A model generated the notes under the pieces. That model made no database searches. It had not been told where the DNA came from and saw only the letters and a program-made list of their open reading frames with translations. Source: Neomegalonema sp. (GTDB taxonomy: Bacteria > Pseudomonadota > Alphaproteobacteria > Rhodobacterales > Rhodobacteraceae). Taken from it: DNA of 64,000 nt. Below are positions 18,106-26,133 of the stretch, in pieces. Where the stretch lies: NCBI RefSeq assembly GCF_028688855.1, contig NZ_JAQTXI010000002.1:223979-287978 (forward strand), read 5' to 3'. The translations under genes and the position numbers were made by a program. The stretch's first letter is position 1. Each line of letters opens with the position of its first letter.

Positions 18106-19692
18106 ATGCGCTACTATGGCTCCGCCGTTCTCGAATCCGAGGAATCGGCCGATCTGCCGATCCGCTTCGGCAAGAGCTACGCGCCTCGGGGCGCCGTGAC
18201 CCTGGCTCGCGACACCCTGGTTTCCTCCGCCGCGACGGGCCTGACCGAAACGGCCTGGGGGCCTCTGGCGACGGCGGCCGACTCGGGCTCCTGGGCCTTC
18301 CTCACCCGCCGCGAGGCCGAACGCCTGAGCGGGCTGCGCGAGGGGCGGTCCTTCGGCGCCTTCGCCGACGAATGGCCTGCGGAGGCTCTGGGCGGGCCGG
18401 AGGAGTTCCTCGGCCTGCTCTTCCGGCGGGGGCTCGTCACGCTGGACGGCGCGACGGCGGCCGATCCGGCCATGTTCGAGGATTCCCCCAACATCCACAA
18501 CGAAGGGCGGCTGATCGAGCTTCTGCTCTCGGAGAAATGCAATCTCGGCTGTCTCTATTGTCTGGCGGGGGCGCGTCCCGGCCAGCCGCACATGAGCCGC
18601 GAGACGGCCTTCCTCGCCGTGGACGCCGCCTACGCCGTCGACGACGAACGCGGCCTGACCTTCGAATATTCCGGCGGCGAAGCCTTCCTCCGCTGGGAGC
18701 TGATGCAGGAGCTCACCGCCTACATCCGCGCCCATCCGGAGCGCCGGGGACGTCCGGTCAACATCTGCGTCCAGACCAACGGCACGCTCTTCACGCCCGA
18801 GCGCATCGAATGGCTGCGCGCCAATCACGTGACGGTGGGGCTCTCGCTGGACGGAGATCCCGAATCCCACAACGTCAGCCGTCCGCAGGTGAACGGCGGG
18901 GAATCCTTCTCCAGGGTCATGCGCGGCGTGGACATGCTCCAGCGGGCGGGGGTGCCTTTCGGGGCTCTGGTGGTGCTGAACCGCGCCAACGCCGGAGACC
19001 CCCGCAAGCTGCTGGATTTCCTCACGCAGAACGGCATCGGCAGCGTGAAGGTCAATCCCATCGCCTTCCTCGGCGACGCCCGCCAGAAATGGGACGCCAT
19101 GGGCATGGAGCAAGCCGAGATCGTCGCCTGGTTCAAGGAGTTCCTCGCGCTGCTCGTCCGGCGCGACGCCGACCTCATCGAGAGCAACGCCATCGACATG
19201 ACGCGTCATCTCGTCAGCAAGCGCCGCGCGAGCCGCTGTCTGCGCGGCCATTGCGGCGCGGGCGAAGGCTTCGTGGCGGTGGGCGCCGACGGCTCGCTCT
19301 ATCCCTGCGGCCGCGCCACGCAATCGCCGGGGCTCAAGCTCGGGAACATCCGCGACGCCCGCCGCATCGACGATCCGGGCCGCGAGAACCCGCATGTCGT
19401 CGCCATCCGCGAGCGCCGCCCCCAGGATTACGACGATTGCCGCGTCTGTCCCTATCGCGCCTTCTGTCAGGCGGGATGCCCGGCGCAATCCTACGAGCGC
19501 TATGGGACCGTGCGCCACAAGACGCCGGAATGCGCCTTCTTCAAGTCGATGTATCCGCATCTCATGGGCTGGCTGGCGCATGAGGCGGCGGCCATGAGCC
19601 ACATGAACCGCCGCTTCTTCGCGCCGAGCGGAACGCCGCTCGCGCTGACCTCCCGCGCCCTCCTGCCGGAGCTTCAGCATCATGCCGCGTGA
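18106..19692 (+). CDS. Radical SAM/SPASM peptide maturase
   Basis: 528 residues. Residues ~60-115 look like a PqqD-like recognition segment (WAFLTRREAERL, LLFRRGLVTLDG). The radical SAM cluster is CNLGCLYC (Cys 145, 149, 152), followed by FEYSGGEAFLRWELM and QTNGTLF, typical of the anaerobic sulfatase-maturase/peptide-maturase branch. The C-terminal SPASM domain shows HCGAGEGFVAVGADGSLYPC, then CRVCPYRAFCQAGC and a final ECAFF, enough for two auxiliary [4Fe-4S] clusters. Enzymes of this architecture form C-C, C-N or thioether crosslinks or epimers in peptides. Its substrate is inferred to be the HAN-repeat protein. It overlaps the next gene by 11 bases. Confidence 0.88.
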   Translation: MRYYGSAVLESEESADLPIRFGKSYAPRGAVTLARDTLVSSAATGLTETAWGPLATAADSGSWAFLTRREAERLSGLREGRSFGAFADEWPAEALGGPEEFLGLLFRRGLVTLDGATAADPAMFEDSPNIHNEGRLIELLLSEKCNLGCLYCLAGARPGQPHMSRETAFLAVDAAYAVDDERGLTFEYSGGEAFLRWELMQELTAYIRAHPERRGRPVNICVQTNGTLFTPERIEWLRANHVTVGLSLDGDPESHNVSRPQVNGGESFSRVMRGVDMLQRAGVPFGALVVLNRANAGDPRKLLDFLTQNGIGSVKVNPIAFLGDARQKWDAMGMEQAEIVAWFKEFLALLVRRDADLIESNAIDMTRHLVSKRRASRCLRGHCGAGEGFVAVGADGSLYPCGRATQSPGLKLGNIRDARRIDDPGRENPHVVAIRERRPQDYDDCRVCPYRAFCQAGCPAQSYERYGTVRHKTPECAFFKSMYPHLMGWLAHEAAAMSHMNRRFFAPSGTPLALTSRALLPELQHHAA

Positions 19693-20893
19693 CCTCGCCG
19701 AAGCCCTGCGGCTGGAGGAAGCCGAACGCCTCGCCCTTCTCGGTGATCTGGAGGGGGTCGTCTTCCCCGGTCCGGCGGGCGGAATCAGCGATTTCGCCGC
19801 GCGTCTGGGCGATCTTCAGCGCGCCGGAAAGGCCCGTCGCCGACTCGCCGCCGCCGGACTCTGCGCCGAGGGCTGGACCCGCCGCGCGCTCGGGACGCTG
19901 GCCGCCTGGCTCGACGCCCTCGCGCCCGAAGACGCCGCCGCCGCCTTCTCGCCGGGGACCGCCGCCAAGGCGCTGAGGCGCCCCGTCGGAAGCCCGGAGC
20001 AGGAGATCGGACTCGCGCGCTTCCTGATCGGCGCGCCGGGCTGCGCGGGCTTTCGTCTGGCGCTGCCCGCAGCCGCCTTCGGAGATCAGGACTGGCTCCA
20101 TCTGCCCCATGCGAATCTGGTGGTCGGTTCGGCGGGAGGCTCGGTCCTGATCGCCGATGAAGAGGGCGAGATCCGCCTCTTCTGGACCGACGGCGCCGAA
20201 GCCGCCCTGCCCCGCTCCGGGCTGGAGCAGGAGGCGGCCATTCTCCCGGATCGGCTCCACGCCCTGCCGAGGGCGGGCGGATGGCCGGTGCTGAACTTCG
20301 CGCCCGAAGCGGCCTGGCTGGACAATCCCGTCCCCCTGCTGGCCGACCCGACCGAGGCCCTGCCGATCCTCGCACAGGGGCGGGGCTTGCTCGCAGACGT
20401 TTGGCCCATGGCCTCGCGGGCCGTGGAGCGGGCCTTTCACGCGCTCTTCGTCTTCGACCTCCTGCCGGGCGGCGGCACCTCGAGCGTGAGCCGGGGCGAT
20501 TTTCAGGGGATCTTCGCGGCCTCCCTGCGCGATCCGGTTCAGGTGGCGGATCTCCTCAGCCATGAGGGCGCCCATACGCGCATCGCGCCGGTCTACGCGC
20601 TCGACCCCATGCTGGCCAACGACGCCGAACGCATCCACCCCTCGCCCTGGCGCAAGGACCTGCGGCCTCTGAGCGGCGTGATGAACGGCGTCCACGCCTT
20701 CGTGAACGTCTGCGAATTCTACCGGCGCCTGATGATCCTGCGGCCCGATTTCGCGGCGGATCTCGCGCAGATCCGCGATCTCGAAGCCGGGCGCGTGCGC
20801 GAGGCCTGGACCTATCTGCGCGGGCAGGCGCGCCCGACGCAGGTCGGAGAAATCTTTCTGGCGAAGCTCGGCGCGGCGGCGGAGGCGCTCTGA
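19682..20893 (+). CDS. HExxH-type putative peptide beta-hydroxylase
   Basis: 403 residues. The key motif is LLSHEGAHTRI (HEGAH at 294-298), followed by SPWRKDLRPLSGVMNGVHAFVNVCEFY, which matches the 'HEXXH motif putative peptide modification' family now regarded as 2-oxoglutarate-dependent peptide beta-hydroxylases (aKG-HExxH). The N-terminal ~270 residues are less conserved and probably bind the peptide. Family members occur beside radical SAM genes in RiPP clusters, as here. The start overlaps the maturase gene by 11 bases and the stop is 2 bases from the next start, showing translational coupling. I infer hydroxylation of residues in the HAN blocks, possibly Asn or His. Confidence 0.72.
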   Translation: MPRDLAEALRLEEAERLALLGDLEGVVFPGPAGGISDFAARLGDLQRAGKARRRLAAAGLCAEGWTRRALGTLAAWLDALAPEDAAAAFSPGTAAKALRRPVGSPEQEIGLARFLIGAPGCAGFRLALPAAAFGDQDWLHLPHANLVVGSAGGSVLIADEEGEIRLFWTDGAEAALPRSGLEQEAAILPDRLHALPRAGGWPVLNFAPEAAWLDNPVPLLADPTEALPILAQGRGLLADVWPMASRAVERAFHALFVFDLLPGGGTSSVSRGDFQGIFAASLRDPVQVADLLSHEGAHTRIAPVYALDPMLANDAERIHPSPWRKDLRPLSGVMNGVHAFVNVCEFYRRLMILRPDFAADLAQIRDLEAGRVREAWTYLRGQARPTQVGEIFLAKLGAAAEAL

Positions 20894-20895
20894 TC

Positions 20896-22221
20896 ATGAA
20901 GGACGAAGCTCTCGCGACGACGTTGAACCCCGAGGTCCGCGCGGCTCTCGCGGCCTCCGACGAGAGCCTGCGGGCTCTGGCGGCGGATCTGGAGCGGATC
21001 GGCTTCGTGGGGATCGGGGCTCCGGCTCTGGCGCCCGCGCTCCACGCCGAATTGCTGGAGGAGGCGCTCGCCCAACGCGCCGCCGCCTGGGAGAACCTCG
21101 CCACGGCGGATTTCGATCAGCAGCTGATGCGGGCGGAGCTCGGCCCCCTGGGGGCGGCCTTCCTGAAGACCATCGGCGCGCCCTTCCTCTCGGCGCTGAT
21201 GGGCGAGGCTCTGGAGGTCAGCCGGGAAAGCACCTGCTACACCTATTACGACGCGGCGGAATCGCGGCTCGGGGTGCATCTGGACCGCAAGGACTCCTGC
21301 GCCTGCACCCTCATCCTCTATCTGGAGGCCTCCCATCCGCCCGGCGCCGCGCCGAGCCGGGGCCTGAGCCTCGAAGTCTTCGCGCCCGGCCGCGCCCCCG
21401 GAGAGGCTCCCGTCCACGTCATCCCCACCCAGAGCAACGGACTCGCCATAGGCCGGGGCTCGGAGGTTCCGCATGGGCGTCCGAATCTGGCGGCGGGCGA
21501 AAGAGTGATCGCGCTGACGGCCTGCTTCCACCGGGCCGAAGCCGGAGCCGGGGCTCGGGCGAAGGCCGCCGAAGAGGCCCTGCTCTCCGAGGGGCTGGAG
21601 GCCTGGGGACAAGGCGATCTCGCGACGGCCCATGCGCGGTTTCAGGCTCTGGCGGCGCGGGCCCCGATGACGGCGGCTCTGGCGGGGGGCTTCGGGCGCG
21701 TCTTCTGGAGCGCCGGAGATTTCGAGGGCGCGCGTCAGAGCTTCAAGGCGGCGGCGGATCTCGAAGGCGACGATCCTTCGCATTGGTCCAACATCGGGCT
21801 CGCCCTGCGCGACATGCAGGCGCGGGATCAGGCCTTCGCGAGCTTCCGCGCCGCCCTGACCCTGAATCCGCAATTCGCTCCGGCGCTGAACGAATGGGCC
21901 AACACCCTGCAGGATCAGGGCGAGCCCGCCGCCGCGCTGAAGCTCTACGAGCGCTCCCTCGCGGAGGACGCCAGCCGGGCGGTGGTGCATCACAATCTCG
22001 GCGTCTGCTGGGGGCGGCTCGGCCATGACCAGATCGCCGCCGAATGCTATCTGACCGCCCTCCGGCTGGATCCCGGATACGCCCACGCCCTGGAGGAGCT
22101 GGGCGATCTCTACGGCCGTTACGGCGATCTCGCCCAGGCTCAGGGCTATCTGGCGCGGGCGGGCACCCCGCGCGCCGTCGAGATCAGGACGCGCCATGCG
22201 CAGAAGACGCAGCGCCTCTGA
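20896..22221 (+). CDS. 2-oxoglutarate/Fe(II) oxygenase-like protein with C-terminal TPR repeats
   Basis: 441 residues. The N-terminal ~215 residues fit a prolyl-hydroxylase-like 2OG/Fe(II) fold: TCYTYYDAAESRLGVHLDRKD holds the HxD pair (His 128, Asp 130), EVPHGRPNL supplies the distal His (193), and GERVIALTACF holds the 2OG-binding Arg (203). Residues ~220-430 are five or six TPRs (for example SHWSNIGLALRDMQARDQAF and VVHHNLGVCWGRLGHDQIAA), which commonly bind peptides or proteins. With the preceding HExxH protein this gives the cluster two different candidate oxygenases. The gene ends 6 bases before the convergent hydrolase gene, marking the end of the cluster. Confidence 0.75.
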   Translation: MKDEALATTLNPEVRAALAASDESLRALAADLERIGFVGIGAPALAPALHAELLEEALAQRAAAWENLATADFDQQLMRAELGPLGAAFLKTIGAPFLSALMGEALEVSRESTCYTYYDAAESRLGVHLDRKDSCACTLILYLEASHPPGAAPSRGLSLEVFAPGRAPGEAPVHVIPTQSNGLAIGRGSEVPHGRPNLAAGERVIALTACFHRAEAGAGARAKAAEEALLSEGLEAWGQGDLATAHARFQALAARAPMTAALAGGFGRVFWSAGDFEGARQSFKAAADLEGDDPSHWSNIGLALRDMQARDQAFASFRAALTLNPQFAPALNEWANTLQDQGEPAAALKLYERSLAEDASRAVVHHNLGVCWGRLGHDQIAAECYLTALRLDPGYAHALEELGDLYGRYGDLAQAQGYLARAGTPRAVEIRTRHAQKTQRL

Positions 22222-22227
22222 GGCCGT

Positions 22228-23025
22228 TCAGAGGCTGGCGGCGAAATCCCGGAAGGCCTTCACGAAGGCCTCCGGCTCCTCCAGATGGGGCGCATGGCCC
22301 GAAGCCTCGAAGCGCGCCGGACGGGCGTCGGGCGCCGTCTCGACCAGCCATTCCGAGGTCTCCGGCGCGTAAAGCCTGCTGCGGGCGCCATAGGCCACCA
22401 GCCAGGGCAGAGAGATCCGGGGAACGAGAGGACGCATGTCCATGGCGAGCATCTCCTCCCAATAGGGCAGGATCGCCCGAGGATCGTTCGAGAAGACCTG
22501 ACGGAGGGCTTCTTCGGGGCTCATGTCGGGCCCGCCCTCGCGCCCGGCGAAGGTGACGCGGGCGACCTTCCGTCCGGCGACGGGCCAGTCGTCGCGCATC
22601 TCCTCCAGCCCCCGGCGCAGACGCTCCGGCGTCTGGTCGCGCAGGCCCAGAGCCCAGTCCGGCCCGAGCTTCGGCCCCATGTCGATGGTGACCAGCCCCG
22701 CCAGATCTCCCGGACCCCGCCGCTCCAGAAGACGCCAGGCCGCCGCCGCCCCCATCGACCAGCCGACGAGAATCGCGCCCGGCCCCGCCGCCTCGATCTC
22801 GCGGGCGGCGAGATCGGCGCAGGCGTCGAGCGTGGCGGGCTGCGCGCGTCCTGCGCCATGGCCCGGCAGATCCGGCGCGCGACAGGCGAAGTCCGGCCCC
22901 AGCCGGGCGATCAGCCGATCAAAACTCGCGCCGCTCATCGTCCAGCCGTGGAGCAGCACCACAGGCCGCGCGCCGCTCCGCGCGGCCCGGGAAGAGGCGG
23001 CGTCGCCCGATGCGGGATTGGTCAT
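22228..23025 (-). CDS. Alpha/beta hydrolase, BioH-like
   Basis: 265 residues from the ATG at 23025, which has GGGAGGAGG 6 bases upstream. The hydrolase triad is visible: oxyanion HGWTMSG near the N-terminus, nucleophile GWSMGAA, and the final His in SGHAPHLEEPEAF. The pattern of short lid and SGHAPHLEEP resembles pimeloyl-ACP methyl ester esterase (BioH), but no other biotin genes are present, so substrate is open. It reads away from the PstS-OmpA gene, whose stop is 17 bp upstream of this start; the two are probably cotranscribed from the right. Confidence 0.75.
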   Translation of the reverse strand: MTNPASGDAASSRAARSGARPVVLLHGWTMSGASFDRLIARLGPDFACRAPDLPGHGAGRAQPATLDACADLAAREIEAAGPGAILVGWSMGAAAAWRLLERRGPGDLAGLVTIDMGPKLGPDWALGLRDQTPERLRRGLEEMRDDWPVAGRKVARVTFAGREGGPDMSPEEALRQVFSNDPRAILPYWEEMLAMDMRPLVPRISLPWLVAYGARSRLYAPETSEWLVETAPDARPARFEASGHAPHLEEPEAFVKAFRDFAASL

Positions 23026-23042
23026 GCGGCCTCCTCCCGCCT

Positions 23043-24446
23043 TCAGTAGATCCAGATCTCGACGCGGCGATTGCGGCCCTGGCCGGCGGCGTCCACGCCC
23101 GTGCGCCCCGCCTTCCAGTCGCAGGCCACCGGGGCGATCTCGCCCCAGCCGACGACGAGGTCCGTCTTGACTCCCGCCGCCGCCAGACGCGCCGCCACCG
23201 CCCGCGCCCGGTCGCGGGCGAGCCAGCGGTTGTCCGCATGCACGCCGAGGCTGTCGGTGAAACCCAGAGCCGCCAGCCTGCGGCGGGGCTGCTCCTGCTT
23301 GAGGGCCTTCCAGTAGGCCGCCAGGCGCTCGACGTCCCTTGCGGCGTTCTCGTCCAGCTCGGCGCCGCCGAAGGTGAAGCGGAAGGTCACGCTGAGCCGC
23401 CGCGCTTCCGGATCGGCGGCGAAACGGGCGAAGTCCTGCATGTCGGCGAGGCCCACGTCCTCCTTGTCGGCGAGCAGCAGGCTGCGCCGGATGGCCTCGT
23501 CGCCATAGCCGCGCGGACTGGCGACCACCTCCAGATCGGTCAGCTCCGCCGCCGCCAGAGCCGGACGCGCGGCCTCCGAAAGCGCGAAGGCGACGAAGTC
23601 CTGCGCGGTCTGCGAGGCTCCGGCGGATCTCCGCAGCAAAGTCAGCCGCCGCGCGAGCGGATATTCTCCGGTCTTCAGCGCGAAGGGCTCGGGCGCGGAG
23701 ACGAGTCCGCAATCCTGCGCCAGAGCCAGAGGCCTGGCCGCCCCCGGAGGCCCGCCCAGAAAGCCCAGCGCCAGAGGATCCCCCGCCGCCGCCGCCGCGA
23801 GATCGGCGTTGGAGGCGAAGCTCTCGGCGCTGCGGGCGAAGGCGCGCCCCTCCATGACGACCGACTTGAAGAGATCGGCCGAGCCCGAATCCGCCTCCCG
23901 GACGAGCAGGCGCACCGGACCCTTGAAGGCCGGATCTATCCGGCTCCAATCAGTGGTCCGGCCCGAGAAGAGGTCGCGCAGCTGCGCCAGAGACAGGGCC
24001 TTGGCCGGATTGTCGGGATGGACCACCACCGTCACGGCGTCCAGCGCGACCACATGCGCCGAAAGCCCGCTCCCTCCGGCGGCCTCCTGATCGGCGGAGC
24101 GCACCGGGCGCGAGGCCATGCCGAGATCCGCCGTTCCCGCCCGCAGCGCCCGGAAGGGCGAGCCATGGGCCGAGATCCCGATCTCGACCTCCTCGTCCTC
24201 CGGCGAGAGCGCGGAGAGGATCAGATCCTCGGGCGCGGCGCCCTGACGCTTCAGAACCTCGACGTAGCCGGAGGCTTCGAGGAAGGCGCGTCCGAGTTCG
24301 GGCAGCAGCCGCGCGCCCATGGCGTTGGATCCGGCGAAGCGCAGGAGCATGCGGGGCGTCTCCTCCTGCGCGGCCTCCCGGGGCTGGGCCGCCGCGGCGG
24401 GGGCGAGGAGGGCGCAGGTCAGCGCGATCATCGTGGTCTTCCGCAT
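23043..24446 (-). CDS. Periplasmic PstS-like binding protein fused to an OmpA peptidoglycan-binding domain
   Basis: 467 residues from ATG 24446 (GGGAAG just upstream; ATG 24458 is an alternative). A Sec signal (MRKTTMIALTCALLAPAAAAQ) is followed by a substrate-binding fold of the PBP-like/PstS family (RFAGSNAMGARLLPELGRAF, HPDNPAKALSLAQLRDLFSG, DSGSADLFKSVVM). The last ~120 residues are an OmpA-like domain (FRFTFGGAELDENA, LGFTDSLGVHADNRWLARDRARAV, GQGRNRRVEIWIY), which binds peptidoglycan. This PBP-OmpA combination is known in proteobacteria; it may tether a phosphate-like sensor to the cell wall. No Pst transporter genes are nearby. Confidence 0.82.
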   Translation of the reverse strand: MRKTTMIALTCALLAPAAAAQPREAAQEETPRMLLRFAGSNAMGARLLPELGRAFLEASGYVEVLKRQGAAPEDLILSALSPEDEEVEIGISAHGSPFRALRAGTADLGMASRPVRSADQEAAGGSGLSAHVVALDAVTVVVHPDNPAKALSLAQLRDLFSGRTTDWSRIDPAFKGPVRLLVREADSGSADLFKSVVMEGRAFARSAESFASNADLAAAAAGDPLALGFLGGPPGAARPLALAQDCGLVSAPEPFALKTGEYPLARRLTLLRRSAGASQTAQDFVAFALSEAARPALAAAELTDLEVVASPRGYGDEAIRRSLLLADKEDVGLADMQDFARFAADPEARRLSVTFRFTFGGAELDENAARDVERLAAYWKALKQEQPRRRLAALGFTDSLGVHADNRWLARDRARAVAARLAAAGVKTDLVVGWGEIAPVACDWKAGRTGVDAAGQGRNRRVEIWIY

Positions 24447-24513
24447 GAAACTTCCCATGATTGGCGCTGGATCCTCACCCCTGACCGCAAGCCCGGACCT
24501 CGCAGGGGGGCCG

Positions 24514-25392
24514 TTATCTCCCGGGGCCGAAATCGACGAAATCCGCCCGCATCAGCCGCCGCTCCCGAGGCGCCTGCGGGTCGCAGGCCGCCGCGCCGAG
24601 CGCCTGACGCTCGATCCGGCTGGCGCCATAGGCGTTGACGTGCAACGTGAAATGCACCCGTTCCGCGCCCCCGGCCAGAGCCCGGCAGGCGGCCTCCCGG
24701 GCCGCGCCCTCCAGCGAGACCTCGACGCGGGGCTCGATGCGCCCCCGCGCCCGCAGCCCTCGCCGCACGGGATTGCGCGCCGCCTCCAGCACATAGACCT
24801 CGGCGTGATGCCCCTCGGCGCCGCCCGCGTCCGAGAGCACCAGCCGCCCGTAGCCTTCCTTCGTCTCCGGCGCCTGCTCTTCGAGGTTGGGGCGCCGGGA
24901 GGTGACGTTGGCGGTCAGACGCCCGATCCGCTCGCCGGGGAAGGGGCCGGGCGCCTCCGCCAGCAACAGGTCGAGATCGGCCTCCCCCGCCCAGATCAGG
25001 GCGATCTGGAGGGTGCCGTCATAATCGGGAAATTCGATGAGTTCGGCCCTGGGGCGTCCTTCGGCGTCGCTCCAGTTGAGCAGCGTCAGGCGCCCGAGCA
25101 GCGGCAGGGTGGCCTGAGCCTGGCCCAGATCGTCGAAGGCGGCGGAGAAGACGTAATCCCCGATGGAGAAATCCGCGACCTCGCCGCCCTTGCGGCAGGC
25201 GGAGGAGATGCGCACGTCGGCGGCGCCCGGACGGGTGCGCCGCAGCTCGAAACGCTCGACGCAATCGAGAGCCTGCGACGGATCCTCCGCCGTCCCGACC
25301 TCCGTCCCGAGCTCTTCCTGGGCGCGGCCGGGCGAGGGCGCGGTCAGGACTGCGAGCGCGCCGATGAGCATCATGCGCCGGACGACTCCCAT
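24514..25392 (-). CDS. Secreted hypothetical protein
   Basis: 292 residues from the ATG at 25392, with GGGAGGAGACC upstream. The N-terminus is a signal peptide (MGVVRRMMLIGALAVLTAP... then GRAQ). Two Cys near the start of the mature part (DCVERFELRR, SSACRKGG) and two near the end may pair. The body is rich in beta-type segments (IGDYVFSAAFDD, LLNWSDAEGRPRAEL, GTLQIALIWAGEADLDLLL), and looks like an extracytoplasmic domain. I do not recognise a family. It lies 67 bp upstream of the PstS-OmpA gene on the same strand, so a shared envelope role is possible. Confidence 0.6.
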   Translation of the reverse strand: MGVVRRMMLIGALAVLTAPSPGRAQEELGTEVGTAEDPSQALDCVERFELRRTRPGAADVRISSACRKGGEVADFSIGDYVFSAAFDDLGQAQATLPLLGRLTLLNWSDAEGRPRAELIEFPDYDGTLQIALIWAGEADLDLLLAEAPGPFPGERIGRLTANVTSRRPNLEEQAPETKEGYGRLVLSDAGGAEGHHAEVYVLEAARNPVRRGLRARGRIEPRVEVSLEGAAREAACRALAGGAERVHFTLHVNAYGASRIERQALGAAACDPQAPRERRLMRADFVDFGPGR

Positions 25393-25641
25393 GCGGTCTC
25401 CTCCCTTGCCTGCGGCGTTCGGCGGCCCGCGCGGCGGCGAATCCGCGCGCCGTCGCGCCACGGCGCCGCACTGCGTAAAGCTATCATTAAGGATAAGCGC
25501 GTGCCATAGGGCGAAAGGCGTGAAAACGCGCGAAATGCAGATTCGGGAGGGTTCGCGCGCCCGCCCTCCGGAGGATGCGGCGAGGCCTTCCGCCCGCTCC
25601 GGAACGCGCCTATCAAGAGCGCGGCCCGAAGGGAGGCGCGG

Positions 25642-26133
25642 ATGTTGTCGATGAAGGGGAAATACGGCCTGAAGGCGCTCTGCCATCTGGCGGGGCTCGG
25701 GCCCGACGAGGTGGCGCGCTCGCAGGAGATCGCCGCGGAGATCGGCATGTCCAAGAAATTCCTCGATGCGATCCTCGGCGAATTGCGCGAGGCCGGGCTC
25801 GTGGTCGCGCGCAAGGGCCGCAGCGGCGGCTATCGCCTCGCCGCCCCCGCCGAGGAGATCACCGCCGAAAGCGCCATCCGCGCCCTGGACGGGCCGCTCG
25901 CGCCGATCCGCTGCGTCAGCCTCAATTTCTATCAGCGCTGCGAGGATTGTCCCGACGAAGCCGCCTGCGTGGTGCGGCCCACCATGCTGGAGCTGCGCAA
26001 GGCCATGCTCGACGTCCTCTCCCGGATCTCCATCGCGCGGATGCGGGCCATGCCGGACCTCCCCGGAGAAGAGGAGGAGAAGGCGACGCCGCCCGCGCGC
26101 CGCCCCCTCCGCAAGCCGCCTCCGGAGGCCTGA
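25642..26133 (+). CDS. Rrf2-family transcriptional regulator
   Basis: 163 residues with the Rrf2 winged helix (MKGKYGLKALCHLAG, SQEIAAEIGMSKKFLDAILGELREAGLV, RKGRSGGYRLA). The Cys segment CVSLNFYQRCEDCPDEAACVV could bind an iron-sulphur cluster as in IscR/NsrR, although spacing differs from IscR. The start may be 25642 or the Met three codons later. Its gene ends one base before the 3' end of the convergent pseudo-ATPase gene. Its targets are unknown; nearest divergent gene is the secreted protein at 24514-25392, 249 bp away. Confidence 0.85.
   Translation: MLSMKGKYGLKALCHLAGLGPDEVARSQEIAAEIGMSKKFLDAILGELREAGLVVARKGRSGGYRLAAPAEEITAESAIRALDGPLAPIRCVSLNFYQRCEDCPDEAACVVRPTMLELRKAMLDVLSRISIARMRAMPDLPGEEEEKATPPARRPLRKPPPEA

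Noticed and set aside
16003..19683. A 1226-codon open frame on the minus strand across the peptide cluster
   Set aside because: It is antisense to four convincing genes with motifs, and its product is low complexity with no recognisable domain; a shadow of GC-rich codon bias.
16132..22221. Assignment of the peptide cluster to the His-Xaa-Ser (Hxs) or GrrA/OscA systems
   Set aside because: Hxs has two paired radical SAM proteins (HxsB, HxsC) and HxS repeats; GrrA has Gly-rich repeats. Here there is one radical SAM protein, HAN triplets and two other oxygenase-like enzymes.
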